A DNA stretch of 64,000 bases from Bacillus sp. AFS055030 (GTDB lineage Bacteria; Bacillota; Bacilli; Bacillales; Bacillaceae_G), in the NCBI RefSeq assembly GCF_002574545.1, contig NZ_NUGT01000026.1:41784-105783 (forward strand), written 5' to 3'. Under the pieces are notes generated by a model that was not told the DNA's origin, searched no databases, and saw only the letters and a list, made by a program, of their open reading frames with translations. The position numbers and the translations under genes are program-made. This document shows, one piece after another, positions 45,939 to 58,006 of the stretch (its first letter is position 1; each line of letters begins with the position of its first letter).

Positions 45939-48289
45939 TAAATAAGTGCCTCCCCATTTTCGGAAAAATGACTTTTCATATTTTGAAAAAATGTAGTTAA
46001 TTCATCACATTTTGAGTACAGAAATAAACGTTCTAGTTCAATACTAGCTAATTTTCTTGCATACGTATTAGATAAAGAGAGATCTTTCTTCTCAGTTTGT
46101 GGCAACAAACGAATTTTTCCATCCTCTATTGTAACAAATTCTAAATCAAAAAACACCTTTGTCATAAAATCGACTTGTTCTTTTTTCCATCCCATCTTAC
46201 GACATAATGCCACTTCATACATGTTCATGTCAAATGGATTAGTATTCGCTAGGATTGAATAGAATTTTTTAAAACTTTCTCTACTTGGAATTGGTGAGAA
46301 GAAATGTAATTCTTCTTGATTGAAAATTAAGTAGATGCGTTCAGATAAACCATGACGAAAAACTTCTTTCAAATCATTTTTAGAATTAGGTAAATCAAGT
46401 AGGATCACATAATTATTTTGTATATTAATATCTAAGTTTAGTACATCTTCATATGAAACAAACTTAGAAATAGGATATTTAGATTTTAAATTTTCATACT
46501 CATTTGATGATTGATGTAAAAATATGAATTTTTCTTCGGTACGAGGTAAAGTTAATCGATGTGGTTCTTGACCTCTTAAGTCAAACAACTGCCAATGATT
46601 TACTTTTATATCATGAATCATCAACTGTGGCTTACGTTTACCATTCCATTCGTTAATAGAAGCCATTCCTAAACAAGATACTTTTGATCCACTTGCAATT
46701 TCATTAGCAACATGTCCAAATCCAAACCCTACAGCATCAAGGAATGTATTTTCATCTTTTAGTTGTACTTTCAGATGTGCTCCTTCATTACCGATTTGTT
46801 TAATATTTAGAGCATCAACCTCGTTTATTTCTATAACGGGTTTTGGATTATGCATCCCAAAAGGTGCTAGCATATTTAATTCATTAATAAATGAGATTGA
46901 AACTTCACTAGCCTGACATGTTATATCGACTTCTTTTAATGGAATAAAATCTTCATCTTTCATAATTAGATCTGCATATTCGTTTAAACGATGTCTTAAT
47001 ATCTCGACATCCTCAATAGCCAATGTCATACCAGCAGCAAGTGTATGACCTCCAAAATGAGGTAAAATATCTTTACATTTTGTTAAGTTTTCAAATAAAG
47101 AAAAACCTTCAATACTCCTTGCTGAACCTTTTGCTATTCCTTTTTCACGATCGATACTTAAAACAATTACTGGTTTATAAAAACGATCCACTAATTTCGA
47201 TGCAACGATTCCAACTACGCCAGCATTCCAGCCTTCTTTTGCGACTATAATCACTTTATTTGAACAAGAAGTATCAAGTTCGTTCACTTGCCTTATTGCC
47301 TCTTCTGTCATACGTGAAACTAATTCTTGTCTTTCCTTATTTAAGACTTCAATTTGCTCAGCTCTTTTTTTAGCAAGTGCTCGATCATTTTCTAAAATTA
47401 ATTCTACTGCAGGCTTAGCATCACCAAGTCTACCAACTGCGTTAATTCTAGGACCAATTGCAAATCCAATTGTTTCTTCCGTAATGGAATCTGTCGTTGT
47501 TCCACTAATTTCTAAAAGGGCTTTTAATCCTTCACGCTGAGTTTGCTTTAGTTGCCTTACACCTTTTTTTACAATTAAACGATTTTCATCCACTAAAGGT
47601 ACTAAATCAGCAACAGTTCCAATAGAAACTAGCTCCAAATATTCCTCGGGCTCCCTACCTAATAATGCAGAAGCGAATTTAAATACAACTCCTACACCTG
47701 CTAATTCTTTAAATGGATAGCTAGGGCTTAACTTTGGATGAATAATAGCTATAGCGTTTGGTAATTCTTCTGGTGGTTCATGATGATCCGTAATAATTAC
47801 ATCTATGCCTAGTTCATTTGCAAATTTTACTTCTTCTGCTGCAGAAATACCTGTATCCACAGTAATGATCAAAGAATAACCTTGTTCATTAGCCCAACTA
47901 AATGCATTTTTATTTGGACCATACCCTTCAGTAAAACGATTTGGTATATAAAAATCTACTTTTGCTTCTAATTCCATTAATGTTAAATACAATACTGAAG
48001 TACTGCTAACTCCATCTGCATCATAATCGCCAAAAATTAATATTTTTTCATTTTCTTCAATCGCTTGAAATACTCTGTCAATTGCAATATCCATACCCTC
48101 TAATAAAAACGGGTCATGAAAGTTCATTTGATCTTCATATAAAAACTTACTTGCTTCATCTACTGTCTTAAATCCACGAGTAACAAGTAGTTTTGCTAAT
48201 AGAGGGGAAATCTGTAATTCTTTACTTAATATTTGCTCTTCTTGGTGATTCGATAATTTCGGTTTCCAACGTGCTTTTGACTTTAACAA
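45938..48289 (-). CDS. recJ: Single-stranded-DNA-specific exonuclease RecJ
   Basis: The 783-residue DHH-family nuclease has [16 protein letters not shown] (motif I), [19 protein letters not shown] (motif III), a DHHA1 domain with [15 protein letters not shown] and [10 protein letters not shown], an OB fold, and an extra C-terminal region typical of Bacillus RecJ. It degrades single-stranded DNA 5'-3' in recombination and mismatch repair. AGGGGTG is six bases before TTG 48289; the GTG at 48298 overlaps that site, so TTG is preferred. Confidence 0.94.
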   Translation of the reverse strand: MLKSKARWKPKLSNHQEEQILSKELQISPLLAKLLVTRGFKTVDEASKFLYEDQMNFHDPFLLEGMDIAIDRVFQAIEENEKILIFGDYDADGVSSTSVLYLTLMELEAKVDFYIPNRFTEGYGPNKNAFSWANEQGYSLIITVDTGISAAEEVKFANELGIDVIITDHHEPPEELPNAIAIIHPKLSPSYPFKELAGVGVVFKFASALLGREPEEYLELVSIGTVADLVPLVDENRLIVKKGVRQLKQTQREGLKALLEISGTTTDSITEETIGFAIGPRINAVGRLGDAKPAVELILENDRALAKKRAEQIEVLNKERQELVSRMTEEAIRQVNELDTSCSNKVIIVAKEGWNAGVVGIVASKLVDRFYKPVIVLSIDREKGIAKGSARSIEGFSLFENLTKCKDILPHFGGHTLAAGMTLAIEDVEILRHRLNEYADLIMKDEDFIPLKEVDITCQASEVSISFINELNMLAPFGMHNPKPVIEINEVDALNIKQIGNEGAHLKVQLKDENTFLDAVGFGFGHVANEIASGSKVSCLGMASINEWNGKRKPQLMIHDIKVNHWQLFDLRGQEPHRLTLPRTEEKFIFLHQSSNEYENLKSKYPISKFVSYEDVLNLDINIQNNYVILLDLPNSKNDLKEVFRHGLSERIYLIFNQEELHFFSPIPSRESFKKFYSILANTNPFDMNMYEVALCRKMGWKKEQVDFMTKVFFDLEFVTIEDGKIRLLPQTEKKDLSLSNTYARKLASIELERLFLYSKCDELTTFFQNMKSHFSENGEALI

Positions 48290-48328
48290 TACTCTCACCC
48301 CTAACTGTACTATTATACTAAAGTAAAC

Positions 48329-49240
48329 TTATTGGATGAAAGAGTTATTTTTATCATTATATGGATTAATATGGACAAAAACATTTTCCACATCTTTTTG
48401 TTCCATCAACTTTGCTTTAACATTTTTTCCAATCTTATGTCCTTCTTCTACCGTTATATATGGGTCTACGGAGACTTTTATATCAATTATGACGTAATAG
48501 CCGTGTTCCCTTGCATAGAGAGAATTTATTTCTTTAACTCCTACTACATTCTTAACGATTTCTTTATATGGTTTAATATCTTCTTCATGAAGGACATGAT
48601 CCATTGTCGTATGTATTGATTCCGCTCCAATATCCCACGCCATTTTTAAAATCATAATTGCTACAATAAGACCAGCAGCAGGATCTGCATATAAAAGTAT
48701 TGGCATATTAAATTTAGTACCTAAAATTGCAATTCCAATACCAACCATAGCTGCAGCAGATGAGTATACATCAGAGCGATGTTCATATGCATTAGCGATA
48801 ATTGCGTCACTATTTAACCTTTTCCCTAAAGCATATTTATAACGAAACATCCATTCTTTTAAAAATATAGAGATAAAAGCTGCAAATAAAGCAATTAACT
48901 CTGGTGGATGGACGGGCTTAAAAAATGCTGTTATAGAGGATTTAGTTATTTCAATTCCAACGATAAATAAAAGTACTGCAACAATAATTGCAGCAATTGA
49001 TTCAGCTTTACCATGGCCATAAGGGTGATCCTCATCAGGCGGCATCTTCGCAGCTCTTAAACCAAATAAAACCGCAATTGAACCAATCACATCTGATGCA
49101 GAATGTACTGCATCTGCCATTAACGCTTTACTATTTCCAATATATCCAATAATCGCTTTCACAATTGCCAGAAGTAAATTTCCATATATCCCGATATAAG
49201 CCCCCTTCTTGGCTTCCTTATAACGCTCTTCTTGTTCCAT
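48329..49240 (-). CDS. Cation diffusion facilitator family transporter
   Basis: The 303-residue protein has six membrane helices and the CDF metal-site motifs: ADAVHSASDVIGS in helix 2 and EHRSDVYSSAA in helix 5 (HxxxD each), with DEDHPYGHGKAES between. A cytoplasmic C-terminal ferredoxin-like domain follows (HTTMDHVLHEED, YYVIIDIKVSVDP). Members export Zn2+, Fe2+, Mn2+ or Co2+; the helix 2 and 5 His/Asp sites do not fix the metal. The ribosome binding site is weak. It lies 40 bases before recJ. Confidence 0.92.
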   Translation of the reverse strand: MEQEERYKEAKKGAYIGIYGNLLLAIVKAIIGYIGNSKALMADAVHSASDVIGSIAVLFGLRAAKMPPDEDHPYGHGKAESIAAIIVAVLLFIVGIEITKSSITAFFKPVHPPELIALFAAFISIFLKEWMFRYKYALGKRLNSDAIIANAYEHRSDVYSSAAAMVGIGIAILGTKFNMPILLYADPAAGLIVAIMILKMAWDIGAESIHTTMDHVLHEEDIKPYKEIVKNVVGVKEINSLYAREHGYYVIIDIKVSVDPYITVEEGHKIGKNVKAKLMEQKDVENVFVHINPYNDKNNSFIQ

Positions 49241-49342
49241 ATACTTTACCTACTTCCCTTTTTCTAACTCAAAAAAATACACTTTACATTTTTAACACAT
49301 TATATTAGTATCTTCAATTCTTAATGAATTTAATACAAAAAA

Positions 49343-49369
49343 AGAGTATAAGCAAAAGCCTATACTCTT
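49343..49369 (-). terminator. Terminator of secDF
   Basis: AAGAGTATA and TATACTCTT pair around a short loop, followed on the minus strand by seven T residues, just past the secDF stop. Confidence 0.85.
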
Positions 49370-49375
49370 TTAACA

Positions 49376-51613
49376 TTATTTAGCTTCTTCAACATCGATT
49401 ACTTGGTTTTTATCAAGTTGACGACCTTTAATAAATAACCAAATTTGTGAAGCGATAAAGATTGACGAATATGTTCCAACAACTAAACCTACTAATAATG
49501 CGATTGAGAAGTTTAAAATTGCATGACTTCCGAATAAAAGCAATGCAAGTACTGCTAATAATACAGTTAGTACTGTTTTAACAGATCGACCTAAAGTTTG
49601 GCGAATTGAATCATTTACAACTTCATTCAATTCTTCTCTAGTGCGAATTTTCTTCTTAAGCTTCATATTTTCGCGAACTCGGTCAAATGTAACAATCGAG
49701 TCATTAATAGAATAACCGACAATCGTAAGAACCGCCGCGATGAATGTTATATCTACTTCTAATCTAAATATACTAAATACTACAACAATGAAGAATGCAT
49801 CATGTAGTAGGGCAATTACTGAAGCAATTGCATAAGAGAATTGGAAACGTATTGATACGTAAAGAATAATACCTGCTGATGCGATGATCAGTGCTTTAAT
49901 GGCATTACCTGCTAATTCTCTACCAACAATAGGATCAACCGTACTTACGTTTGGTTCTACCCCAAATTTAGTTGTAAAATCTTTTTTCAAATCATTAATC
50001 TGATCTTTTGTTAATACACCTTTAAATACGATTGAACCTGTTTTTGCATCATTTGTCGAAACAGTAATACTTTCAGGCTTCAAGTTCATTTTTGAGATTT
50101 CATCATTAACAACTTGTTTTGTAACAGCTGATTTTGATTCAAATGTTACACGTGTACCACTTGCAAAATCAATTCCTAAATTTAATCGGAAAATAGAAAG
50201 TAGAATACCCCCTATAATTACTATAACGATTGAAAAATAAACAAATTTTCGGCCAATGCTTACAAAATTGACTTTATCATATTTTGTAGGTGGATGAGCT
50301 AGATTATGATTTAAACCAAGGATTTCACTTTGTTTTACACCAAACCATGTTTTCTTATTATTTAAGTAACGACTTTGAACTAATAAAGAAAGTAATAATC
50401 GAGTACCGAACACGGCAGTTAAAAAGCTTACTAAAATACTAACAATTAAACTTGTTGCAAATCCTTTTACAGAGCTTGTACCGAATGAGAATAATACCGC
50501 AGCAGCAAGTAAAGTTGTAATATTCGCATCAAAAATCGTTCCAAATGAACGCTGATTACCTGCACGATACGCAGATGCAACTGATTTTCCTAGTTTAAGC
50601 TCGTCTTTCAATCTCTCAAAAGTGATAATATTGTTATCAACCGCAATACCAACACCAAGTATTAACGCCGCAATACCAGGAAGTGTTAATACTGCATTCA
50701 TGCCGTCAAATACAAGTAATGTTACGTATGTATAAGCTATTAACATAATGCTTGCGATTAAACCTGGTAAGCGATAGAAATAGAGCATAAATAAGAAAAT
50801 AACTGATACGCCAATAATTCCAGCAAAAATTGTTTCATTCAGAGCATCTGTACCAAATTTAGCACCGATTGATGTTGAATACATCTCTTCAAGTTGAACT
50901 GGAAGAGCCCCAGCATTTAATAAGTCTGAAAGTTCTTTTGCACTTTCAACTGTAAATGTAGAACCAACAATAGAAAGTGAATCATCGGTAAATACTTGAT
51001 TTACACTTGCTGCAGATAAGAATTTAGGCTTTGCTTTTGCCGATTCCTTTTTAAAAGAGTCTTCTCCTTCTTTGAAATCTAACCAAATAACCATCATATT
51101 ATTTGGAGCACCCATATTTAACACTTTAGTTGTTACATCTTTAACCTTAGAAGCATCCTTGAATGTAATTGATACACTAGGCTTACCCATTTGGTCAAAT
51201 GTTTGCTTTGAAGCGCCTTCTTTCAAATCCGCTCCAGTCATTAGAACCTTATCATTTACGTCACGAATTGTTAAGTTCGCTTCCGTAGAAAGAATATCAC
51301 GTGCCTTAGCTTGATCCTTTATACCAGCTAATTGTACACGAATACGATCTTTCCCTTCGATTTGAATATTTGGTTCACTTACTCCTAATACGTTTACACG
51401 TTTTTCAAGAGCTTTTGCTGTACTTACTAAAACATTTTTGTTTATTACGTCGCCTTTCTTAATCGGCTTAACTTTATAAAGTACCTCAAACCCACCCTGA
51501 AGATCCAGACCAAGCTTAATCTTATTCGCGGTACCAAAGATAGTTGTGCCAATTACTGCTGCTAATACAGCAATAATTAAGAAGAAGGCAACAATTCTGT
51601 TACGCTTCACCAT
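49376..51613 (-). CDS. secDF: Protein translocase subunits SecD and SecF, fused
   Basis: The 745-residue fused protein has a SecD half (LGLDLQGGFEVLY at the first external domain, then helices with ILGVGIAVDNNIITFERLKDEL) and a SecF half from about residue 450 (LGIDFASGTRVTFES, IVGYSINDSIVTFDRVREN), with twelve membrane segments in all. It uses the proton gradient to help release secreted proteins. The fused form is typical of Bacillus. GGAGGAAATTCACAAC precedes ATG. Confidence 0.96.
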   Translation of the reverse strand: MVKRNRIVAFFLIIAVLAAVIGTTIFGTANKIKLGLDLQGGFEVLYKVKPIKKGDVINKNVLVSTAKALEKRVNVLGVSEPNIQIEGKDRIRVQLAGIKDQAKARDILSTEANLTIRDVNDKVLMTGADLKEGASKQTFDQMGKPSVSITFKDASKVKDVTTKVLNMGAPNNMMVIWLDFKEGEDSFKKESAKAKPKFLSAASVNQVFTDDSLSIVGSTFTVESAKELSDLLNAGALPVQLEEMYSTSIGAKFGTDALNETIFAGIIGVSVIFLFMLYFYRLPGLIASIMLIAYTYVTLLVFDGMNAVLTLPGIAALILGVGIAVDNNIITFERLKDELKLGKSVASAYRAGNQRSFGTIFDANITTLLAAAVLFSFGTSSVKGFATSLIVSILVSFLTAVFGTRLLLSLLVQSRYLNNKKTWFGVKQSEILGLNHNLAHPPTKYDKVNFVSIGRKFVYFSIVIVIIGGILLSIFRLNLGIDFASGTRVTFESKSAVTKQVVNDEISKMNLKPESITVSTNDAKTGSIVFKGVLTKDQINDLKKDFTTKFGVEPNVSTVDPIVGRELAGNAIKALIIASAGIILYVSIRFQFSYAIASVIALLHDAFFIVVVFSIFRLEVDITFIAAVLTIVGYSINDSIVTFDRVRENMKLKKKIRTREELNEVVNDSIRQTLGRSVKTVLTVLLAVLALLLFGSHAILNFSIALLVGLVVGTYSSIFIASQIWLFIKGRQLDKNQVIDVEEAK

Positions 51614-51715
51614 GTTGTGAATTTCCTCCTCTAACTAGTTCAAGTTCTAGTACGAAAATGGTATATTGTCATTCTTATATTATACAAATGCAATTTTTTT
51701 ATTGTCAATTAATGG

Positions 51716-51994
51716 TTAAACTGACTCCCCAAACTGCCAAGTAGGTGATTTAAATGCTTCGATTCGAATATAATTCATATAATCGTTTACAGTTAATGAG
51801 AGTATGTCTTCTACCAGTTGAAAAAGCTTTGGTTCGTCCTCTTTCTTTCGCCATGATGTTCTTTCGAGGCATTCCCATAAGTCATCCTCACTGACAGTAT
51901 CGAATCCAAGCATTCTAAATTCATCCAGTTTACTTTCAATAACTACTTGTAGCATAGGTTTAAATTCCGCAGCTTGTTGATGAAAAGTCGACAT
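51716..51994 (-). CDS. comN: Post-transcriptional regulator ComN (YrzD)
   Basis: The 92-residue cytosolic protein (AEFKPMLQVVIESKLDEFRMLGFDTVSEDDLWECLERTSW in its core, positions about 10-49) matches the ComN/YrzD family by sequence feel, length and place between spoVB and secDF. In B. subtilis ComN binds the comE mRNA leader and DivIVA and raises ComEA levels. GGGGGGAAGAGT precedes ATG. Whether this organism is competent cannot be judged here. Confidence 0.85.
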   Translation of the reverse strand: MSTFHQQAAEFKPMLQVVIESKLDEFRMLGFDTVSEDDLWECLERTSWRKKEDEPKLFQLVEDILSLTVNDYMNYIRIEAFKSPTWQFGESV

Positions 51995-52076
51995 ACTCTT
52001 CCCCCCTAATTTTCTGTATTTTTAGAAAAATGATTTTAGACCTTCACATTTCAATTACTAGATGTTGAACTAACTT

Positions 52077-52107
52077 GTCATGCTTGCCTACATTTCTAGC
52101 ATATATA
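52077..52107 (+). promoter_or_regulatory. Candidate sigma-E promoter of spoVB
   Basis: GTCATGC at 52077-52083 and CATATATA at 52100-52107, about 16 bases apart, resemble the sigma-E -35 and -10 elements. spoVB is sigma-E dependent in B. subtilis. The match is partial. Confidence 0.4.
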
Positions 52108-52151
52108 TAATTGTAAATCATTCTAGGCTGTTTGAGAAGGTGGTAAAAGTA

Positions 52152-53708
52152 ATGACAAAGCAAACGTTTTTAAGAGGAACGTTTTTTTTACTTATTGCAG
52201 GGCTCATCACAAGAATATTAGGATTTTTTAATCGAATTGTAGTGGCAAGAATAATGGGAGAAGAAGGCGTAGGGTTATTTATGATGGCAGTCCCGACACT
52301 TTTTTTGGTCATGACGCTTACACAGCTCGGCCTACCGATTGCCATTTCAAAATTAATTGCAGAAGCAGTTGCCCAAAATAGACAAGATCGGATTAAAAAG
52401 ATTTTAGCGATTTCTATGTCAATCACTGGCGTATTATGTATTATATTTACAACAGCAATGATCTTTTTATCCCCTTTTATTGCTAAAAACTTATTAACGG
52501 ATGATAGGACTATGTACCCTTTAATTGCCATCGCTCCTGTTGTTCCAATTATCGCAATCTCATCTGTTTTACGCGGATATTTTCAAGGCGTTCAGAATAT
52601 GCGTCCATCTTCATTTTCCCAAGTTATTGAACAAGTTGTACGAATCGTACTAGTTGCAGTTTGTACTAAAACTTTTTTACCATATGGAGTTGAATTTGCC
52701 GCTAGTGGCGCCATTATTTCTTCTGTATTAGGTGAATTAGCCTCTTTAATTTATATGCTGTATGTTTTTAAGAAAGAAAAAAACGCAAAGTTCATTTCTG
52801 GTTTTAAGAACAATATTAAAGATGGTAGAAAAACGCTTAGCGACCTATTAAGTATTGCACTACCAACAACTGGAAGTCGATTAATTGGTTCAATATCAAT
52901 GTTTTTAGAACCAATCGTTGTCTCACAAAGTTTAGCGATTGCAGGGGTTACCGCAGCTGTTGCAACTAAACAATATGGCTTACTTGCAGGATATGCTTTA
53001 CCTCTATTACTTTTACCAGCGTTTATTACTTATGCACTATCTACTTCACTTGTGCCAGCGATTAGTGAAGCTATGGCCAAAAAAGATCGTGTAACGGTTG
53101 AAAGAAGATTACAGCAAGCATTACGCTACTCAATGATTGCTGGTGGTTGGTCTGTTGTCATTTTATACGTCTTTGCTTCCCCAATTTTAACATTAATGTA
53201 TAAAAGTGACCAAGCTACGAATTTTATATACCTTTTAGCACCTTGCTTTATTTTTTACTATTTCCAAGGACCACTACAGGCTGTCTTGCAGGCACTTAAT
53301 CTTGCAAATTCAGCCATGATCAATAGCTTTGTTGGTTCAGTCATTAAAATCGCTAGTATATTATTACTAGCTACAAGTCCAAAGTTTGGTATTAACGGTG
53401 TTGCCTTAGCCATGAATATTAGTATCGTAACAATAACAGTTCTTCATTATTTCACTGTTTTAAAGGCTATCAATTTTTCAATTTACGTTAAGGATTACAT
53501 TTATTGTCTAATCATTTTAGGTATTTGTGTTTACGTCGGGAAGTTCATTAAAGAATACGTAGTTTTTTCTTCTTCATTATTAGTACAAACCTTAGCAAGT
53601 ATTTCTGTTGTTACATTAATGTATATCTTATTAACTTTATTATGTAACCTAGTTAAAAAGGATGAGATCATCCGAATCCCATTTTTTAAAAAGTTAATGA
53701 CAAGATAA
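52152..53708 (+). CDS. spoVB: Stage V sporulation protein B, putative lipid II flippase
   Basis: The 518-residue protein has about 14 membrane helices of the MATE/MOP (MurJ-like) superfamily and starts TKQTFLRGTFFLLIAGLI, with GFFNRIVVARIMGEEGVG. SpoVB is needed for spore cortex synthesis and is thought to flip peptidoglycan precursors. Length is identical to the B. subtilis protein as I recall it. GAAGGTGG precedes ATG 52152; an open frame reaches 24 codons further but includes the likely promoter. Confidence 0.93.
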   Translation: MTKQTFLRGTFFLLIAGLITRILGFFNRIVVARIMGEEGVGLFMMAVPTLFLVMTLTQLGLPIAISKLIAEAVAQNRQDRIKKILAISMSITGVLCIIFTTAMIFLSPFIAKNLLTDDRTMYPLIAIAPVVPIIAISSVLRGYFQGVQNMRPSSFSQVIEQVVRIVLVAVCTKTFLPYGVEFAASGAIISSVLGELASLIYMLYVFKKEKNAKFISGFKNNIKDGRKTLSDLLSIALPTTGSRLIGSISMFLEPIVVSQSLAIAGVTAAVATKQYGLLAGYALPLLLLPAFITYALSTSLVPAISEAMAKKDRVTVERRLQQALRYSMIAGGWSVVILYVFASPILTLMYKSDQATNFIYLLAPCFIFYYFQGPLQAVLQALNLANSAMINSFVGSVIKIASILLLATSPKFGINGVALAMNISIVTITVLHYFTVLKAINFSIYVKDYIYCLIILGICVYVGKFIKEYVVFSSSLLVQTLASISVVTLMYILLTLLCNLVKKDEIIRIPFFKKLMTR

Positions 53709-53735
53709 GTGACCAAGGGAATAGACAATAACAGA

Positions 53736-53765
53736 ACCACAAAGTACTTAATACTTTTGTGGTTT
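53736..53765 (+). terminator. Terminator of spoVB
   Basis: AACCACAAA and TTTGTGGTT form a stem with an inner GTA/TAC pair, followed by TTTACG. Confidence 0.75.
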
Positions 53766-53767
53766 TA

Positions 53768-53850
53768 CGTTGTTGAAAAAAGAATTTGTCAATTAAATTG
53801 TTGTATGATCATTGATAGATAAGATGTGTCTCGTTGATTTCATATAACCT
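53768..53850. repeat. Decayed end of the GC-rich repeat
   Basis: GTTGTTGAAAA...TTGATAGATAAGATGTGTCTC then GTTGATTTC follows the order of 7277-7323 (GTTGTTGAAAA, TTGATAAGTAAGTTGTGTCTC, GTGATTTCC). The GC-rich core is absent. It lies between the spoVB terminator and the DUF421 gene stop. Confidence 0.5.
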
Positions 53851-53862
53851 TTAGATACTGCA

Positions 53863-54513
53863 TCATTCGTCTTTCTTATCAAAGAAAATTTCTTCGCCTC
53901 GTAAGCTACAATAAGATACTTGATTAAAGTCATCATAGCCATGTTTTTTTAGCTGTTCTAATAACCATTTTTTATCTTTATTATACTCTTTTAAATTATC
54001 TTCTTGAACGGTACCATCTAATATTAACGGAAATGTGAGTGAACTATAGTTAAGATCACCGTTTATTTCTTTTTTAAATATTGATAATTTGCCTGTAGGC
54101 TCTAGTAATGCATAATCGACATCTCTTACATCTCCAATATCTTTCTCCCTTAGTTGTAGTAAGAGGTCATCAAATGTGTACCTCTGTTTTTTCATCTCTT
54201 TCTCAAGTATTTTACCTTTGCTAATAATCAATACTGGATGTCCATCTAATACTTTTCTGAACACAACACTTTTTAACGAGATTAAAGAAAAAATTATTTG
54301 GATAGCCACAATTAAAAACATTGGATAAATAACTTTTATAATTGGTTCATTGTGGGTTTCAATTCCGATAGCTGCTATTTCAGTTAACAATATATAAACA
54401 ACTAAATCTAATAAGCTTAACTCTCCAATTTCTCTTTTTCCCATTAATCGAAAGAATAACGCAATAATTAAATAGATTGAAATGGTACGAATCGTCATTG
54501 AACCTAATTCCAT
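53863..54513 (-). CDS. yrbG: DUF421/YetF family membrane protein (YrbG)
   Basis: The 216-residue protein has three N-terminal membrane helices with the family core RLMGKREIGELSLLDLVVYILL and a cytoplasmic C-terminal domain (HPVLIISKGKI, RYTFDDLLLQLREKDI, DVDYALLEPTGKLSIF). The family is linked in Bacillus to the spore membrane and germinant access (the YetF/YdfS 2Duf group), but the role of YrbG is not known to me. GAGGG fits ATG 54513. It lies convergent to spoVB. Confidence 0.85.
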   Translation of the reverse strand: MELGSMTIRTISIYLIIALFFRLMGKREIGELSLLDLVVYILLTEIAAIGIETHNEPIIKVIYPMFLIVAIQIIFSLISLKSVVFRKVLDGHPVLIISKGKILEKEMKKQRYTFDDLLLQLREKDIGDVRDVDYALLEPTGKLSIFKKEINGDLNYSSLTFPLILDGTVQEDNLKEYNKDKKWLLEQLKKHGYDDFNQVSYCSLRGEEIFFDKKDE

Positions 54514-54733
54514 TTTACTTACCCTCACATCCAAAAACTTGTTAATTTAAAAAAAATGTTCCTTAGCGCTTAACACTTGAAAATATGAGTACGAATACTA
54601 CAATTATCCACTAAGAAAATAATATAGTAGAAATTTGTTCATAATTTTACTATTTGTAATTGCCCTATAAGTATTCTAAAAATCCATCTCATGAATATGC
54701 TTGTATTAAAAGAGTGTACAAGGGGGAATATGA

Positions 54734-55117
54734 ATGAAAAAAACAGCTGTAGCTGTCTCTTTTGGCTTTTTAACTATTCTACTTTTAGTATTGTCAATTA
54801 GTTTAATTTTATCATTACTACTTAAACTAACTTCACTTACAGAAGCAAGTGTCACAACAACAACTCTGATCCTATCATTTATCGTTATGTTAATTGGTGG
54901 TTTTGTTACAGGAGCGAAAGGGAAAGAAAAAGGTTGGATTCTTGGCTTATTAACGAGTGGAGTATATTCTATTTTTGTATTTTTTGTACAGTTTCTTGGC
55001 TATGATCGAACTTTTTCACAGGAACAACTTATGTATCATGGTATTTTCTTAGGGGTTTGTATGTTAGGGTCTATTTTTGGAGTGAATGCTGCAAGTAATA
55101 AATCTTATAATAAATAA
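54734..55117 (+). CDS. yrzE: TIGR04086-type membrane protein YrzE
   Basis: The 127-residue protein has four membrane helices with a glycine-rich centre (SFIVMLIGGFVTGAKGKEKGWILGLLTSG). Size, helix pattern and place between yajC and spoVB fit B. subtilis YrzE. Function unknown. AAGGGGGAATATGA precedes ATG. The 220 bases before it, divergent from yrbG, hold no visible gene. Confidence 0.82.
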   Translation: MKKTAVAVSFGFLTILLLVLSISLILSLLLKLTSLTEASVTTTTLILSFIVMLIGGFVTGAKGKEKGWILGLLTSGVYSIFVFFVQFLGYDRTFSQEQLMYHGIFLGVCMLGSIFGVNAASNKSYNK

Positions 55118-55177
55118 TCAGTCTGATCATTCATTATTTGTCTAAACACTTCGGACATTAATTCCTTACAAAATAAA

Positions 55178-55212
55178 CAAAACGCTAGTTTCCAAACGGA
55201 ACTAGCGTTTCT
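55178..55212. terminator. Terminator between yrzE and yajC
   Basis: AAACGCTAGTTTCC and GGAACTAGCGTTT pair around AAAC, with T-rich sequence on both sides. It can stop both convergent genes. Confidence 0.85.
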
Positions 55213-55232
55213 TACGACACAATTAATTAAAA

Positions 55233-55505
55233 TTAAGCTTGTGTTCTTGTTTCACGAATAGCGTTTCTTTCAAATACCATACGTGATCCATCAGCAGTTT
55301 TTAATGTAATTGTATTATTTTCTTCGTTAACAGCATCAACTAAACCGTGTAATCCACCGATTGTTACAACCATATCGCCTTTGCTAATTCCAGCTTGCAT
55401 AAGAGCTGTTTGCTTTTGACGTTTTTGTTGTGGACGGATTAGTAAGAAGTAGAAAACTATAAACATTAATATTAGAGGTAAAATCCCCATTAAACCATTG
55501 CCCAT
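55233..55505 (-). CDS. yajC: Preprotein translocase subunit YajC
   Basis: The 90-residue protein has one N-terminal membrane helix (LPLILMFIVFYFLLIRPQQKRQK) and a cytoplasmic SH3-like domain (KGDMVVTIGGLHGLVDAV). It associates with SecDF. AAGGAAGATTTAG precedes ATG. It lies 27 bases behind tgt, as in the queA-tgt-yajC operon of many bacteria. Confidence 0.94.
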   Translation of the reverse strand: MGNGLMGILPLILMFIVFYFLLIRPQQKRQKQTALMQAGISKGDMVVTIGGLHGLVDAVNEENNTITLKTADGSRMVFERNAIRETRTQA

Positions 55506-55532
55506 CTAAATCTTCCTTTCTCTATGTAAATT

Positions 55533-57721
<2,189 letters not shown>

Positions 57722-57808
57722 TTCTATACACCTCATAAATTTCAGAGGTAAGGAGAAAGGGAGAGTATGCACTATTCCCTATTCCAAACTCTATTTATTC
57801 GTACTCTT

Positions 57809-58006
57809 TTATTTTCTCCCAAATAATGAAAAAATAAGTGAAAGTAAAATACTGATAATAATACATGTTACAATCGGAAAGTAAAACGATACATTTCCTT
57901 TTTTAATAAAAATATCGCCTGGTAGTTTCCCTACAAATCGAATAAACAATCCAACAACTAATAAGATAATTCCTAATGTAATTAGAATTTTTGACAGATC
58001 AATCAT
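57809..58006 (-). CDS. yrzS: DUF2905 two-helix membrane protein (YrzS)
   Basis: The 65-residue protein has two membrane helices ([19 protein letters not shown] and [19 protein letters not shown]) flanking a [13 protein letters not shown] turn, the DUF2905 signature. Function unknown. Its ATGA start overlaps the ruvB stop, so it is translationally coupled, and it is found beside ruvB in many Bacillaceae. Confidence 0.88.
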   Translation of the reverse strand: MIDLSKILITLGIILLVVGLFIRFVGKLPGDIFIKKGNVSFYFPIVTCIIISILLSLIFSLFGRK

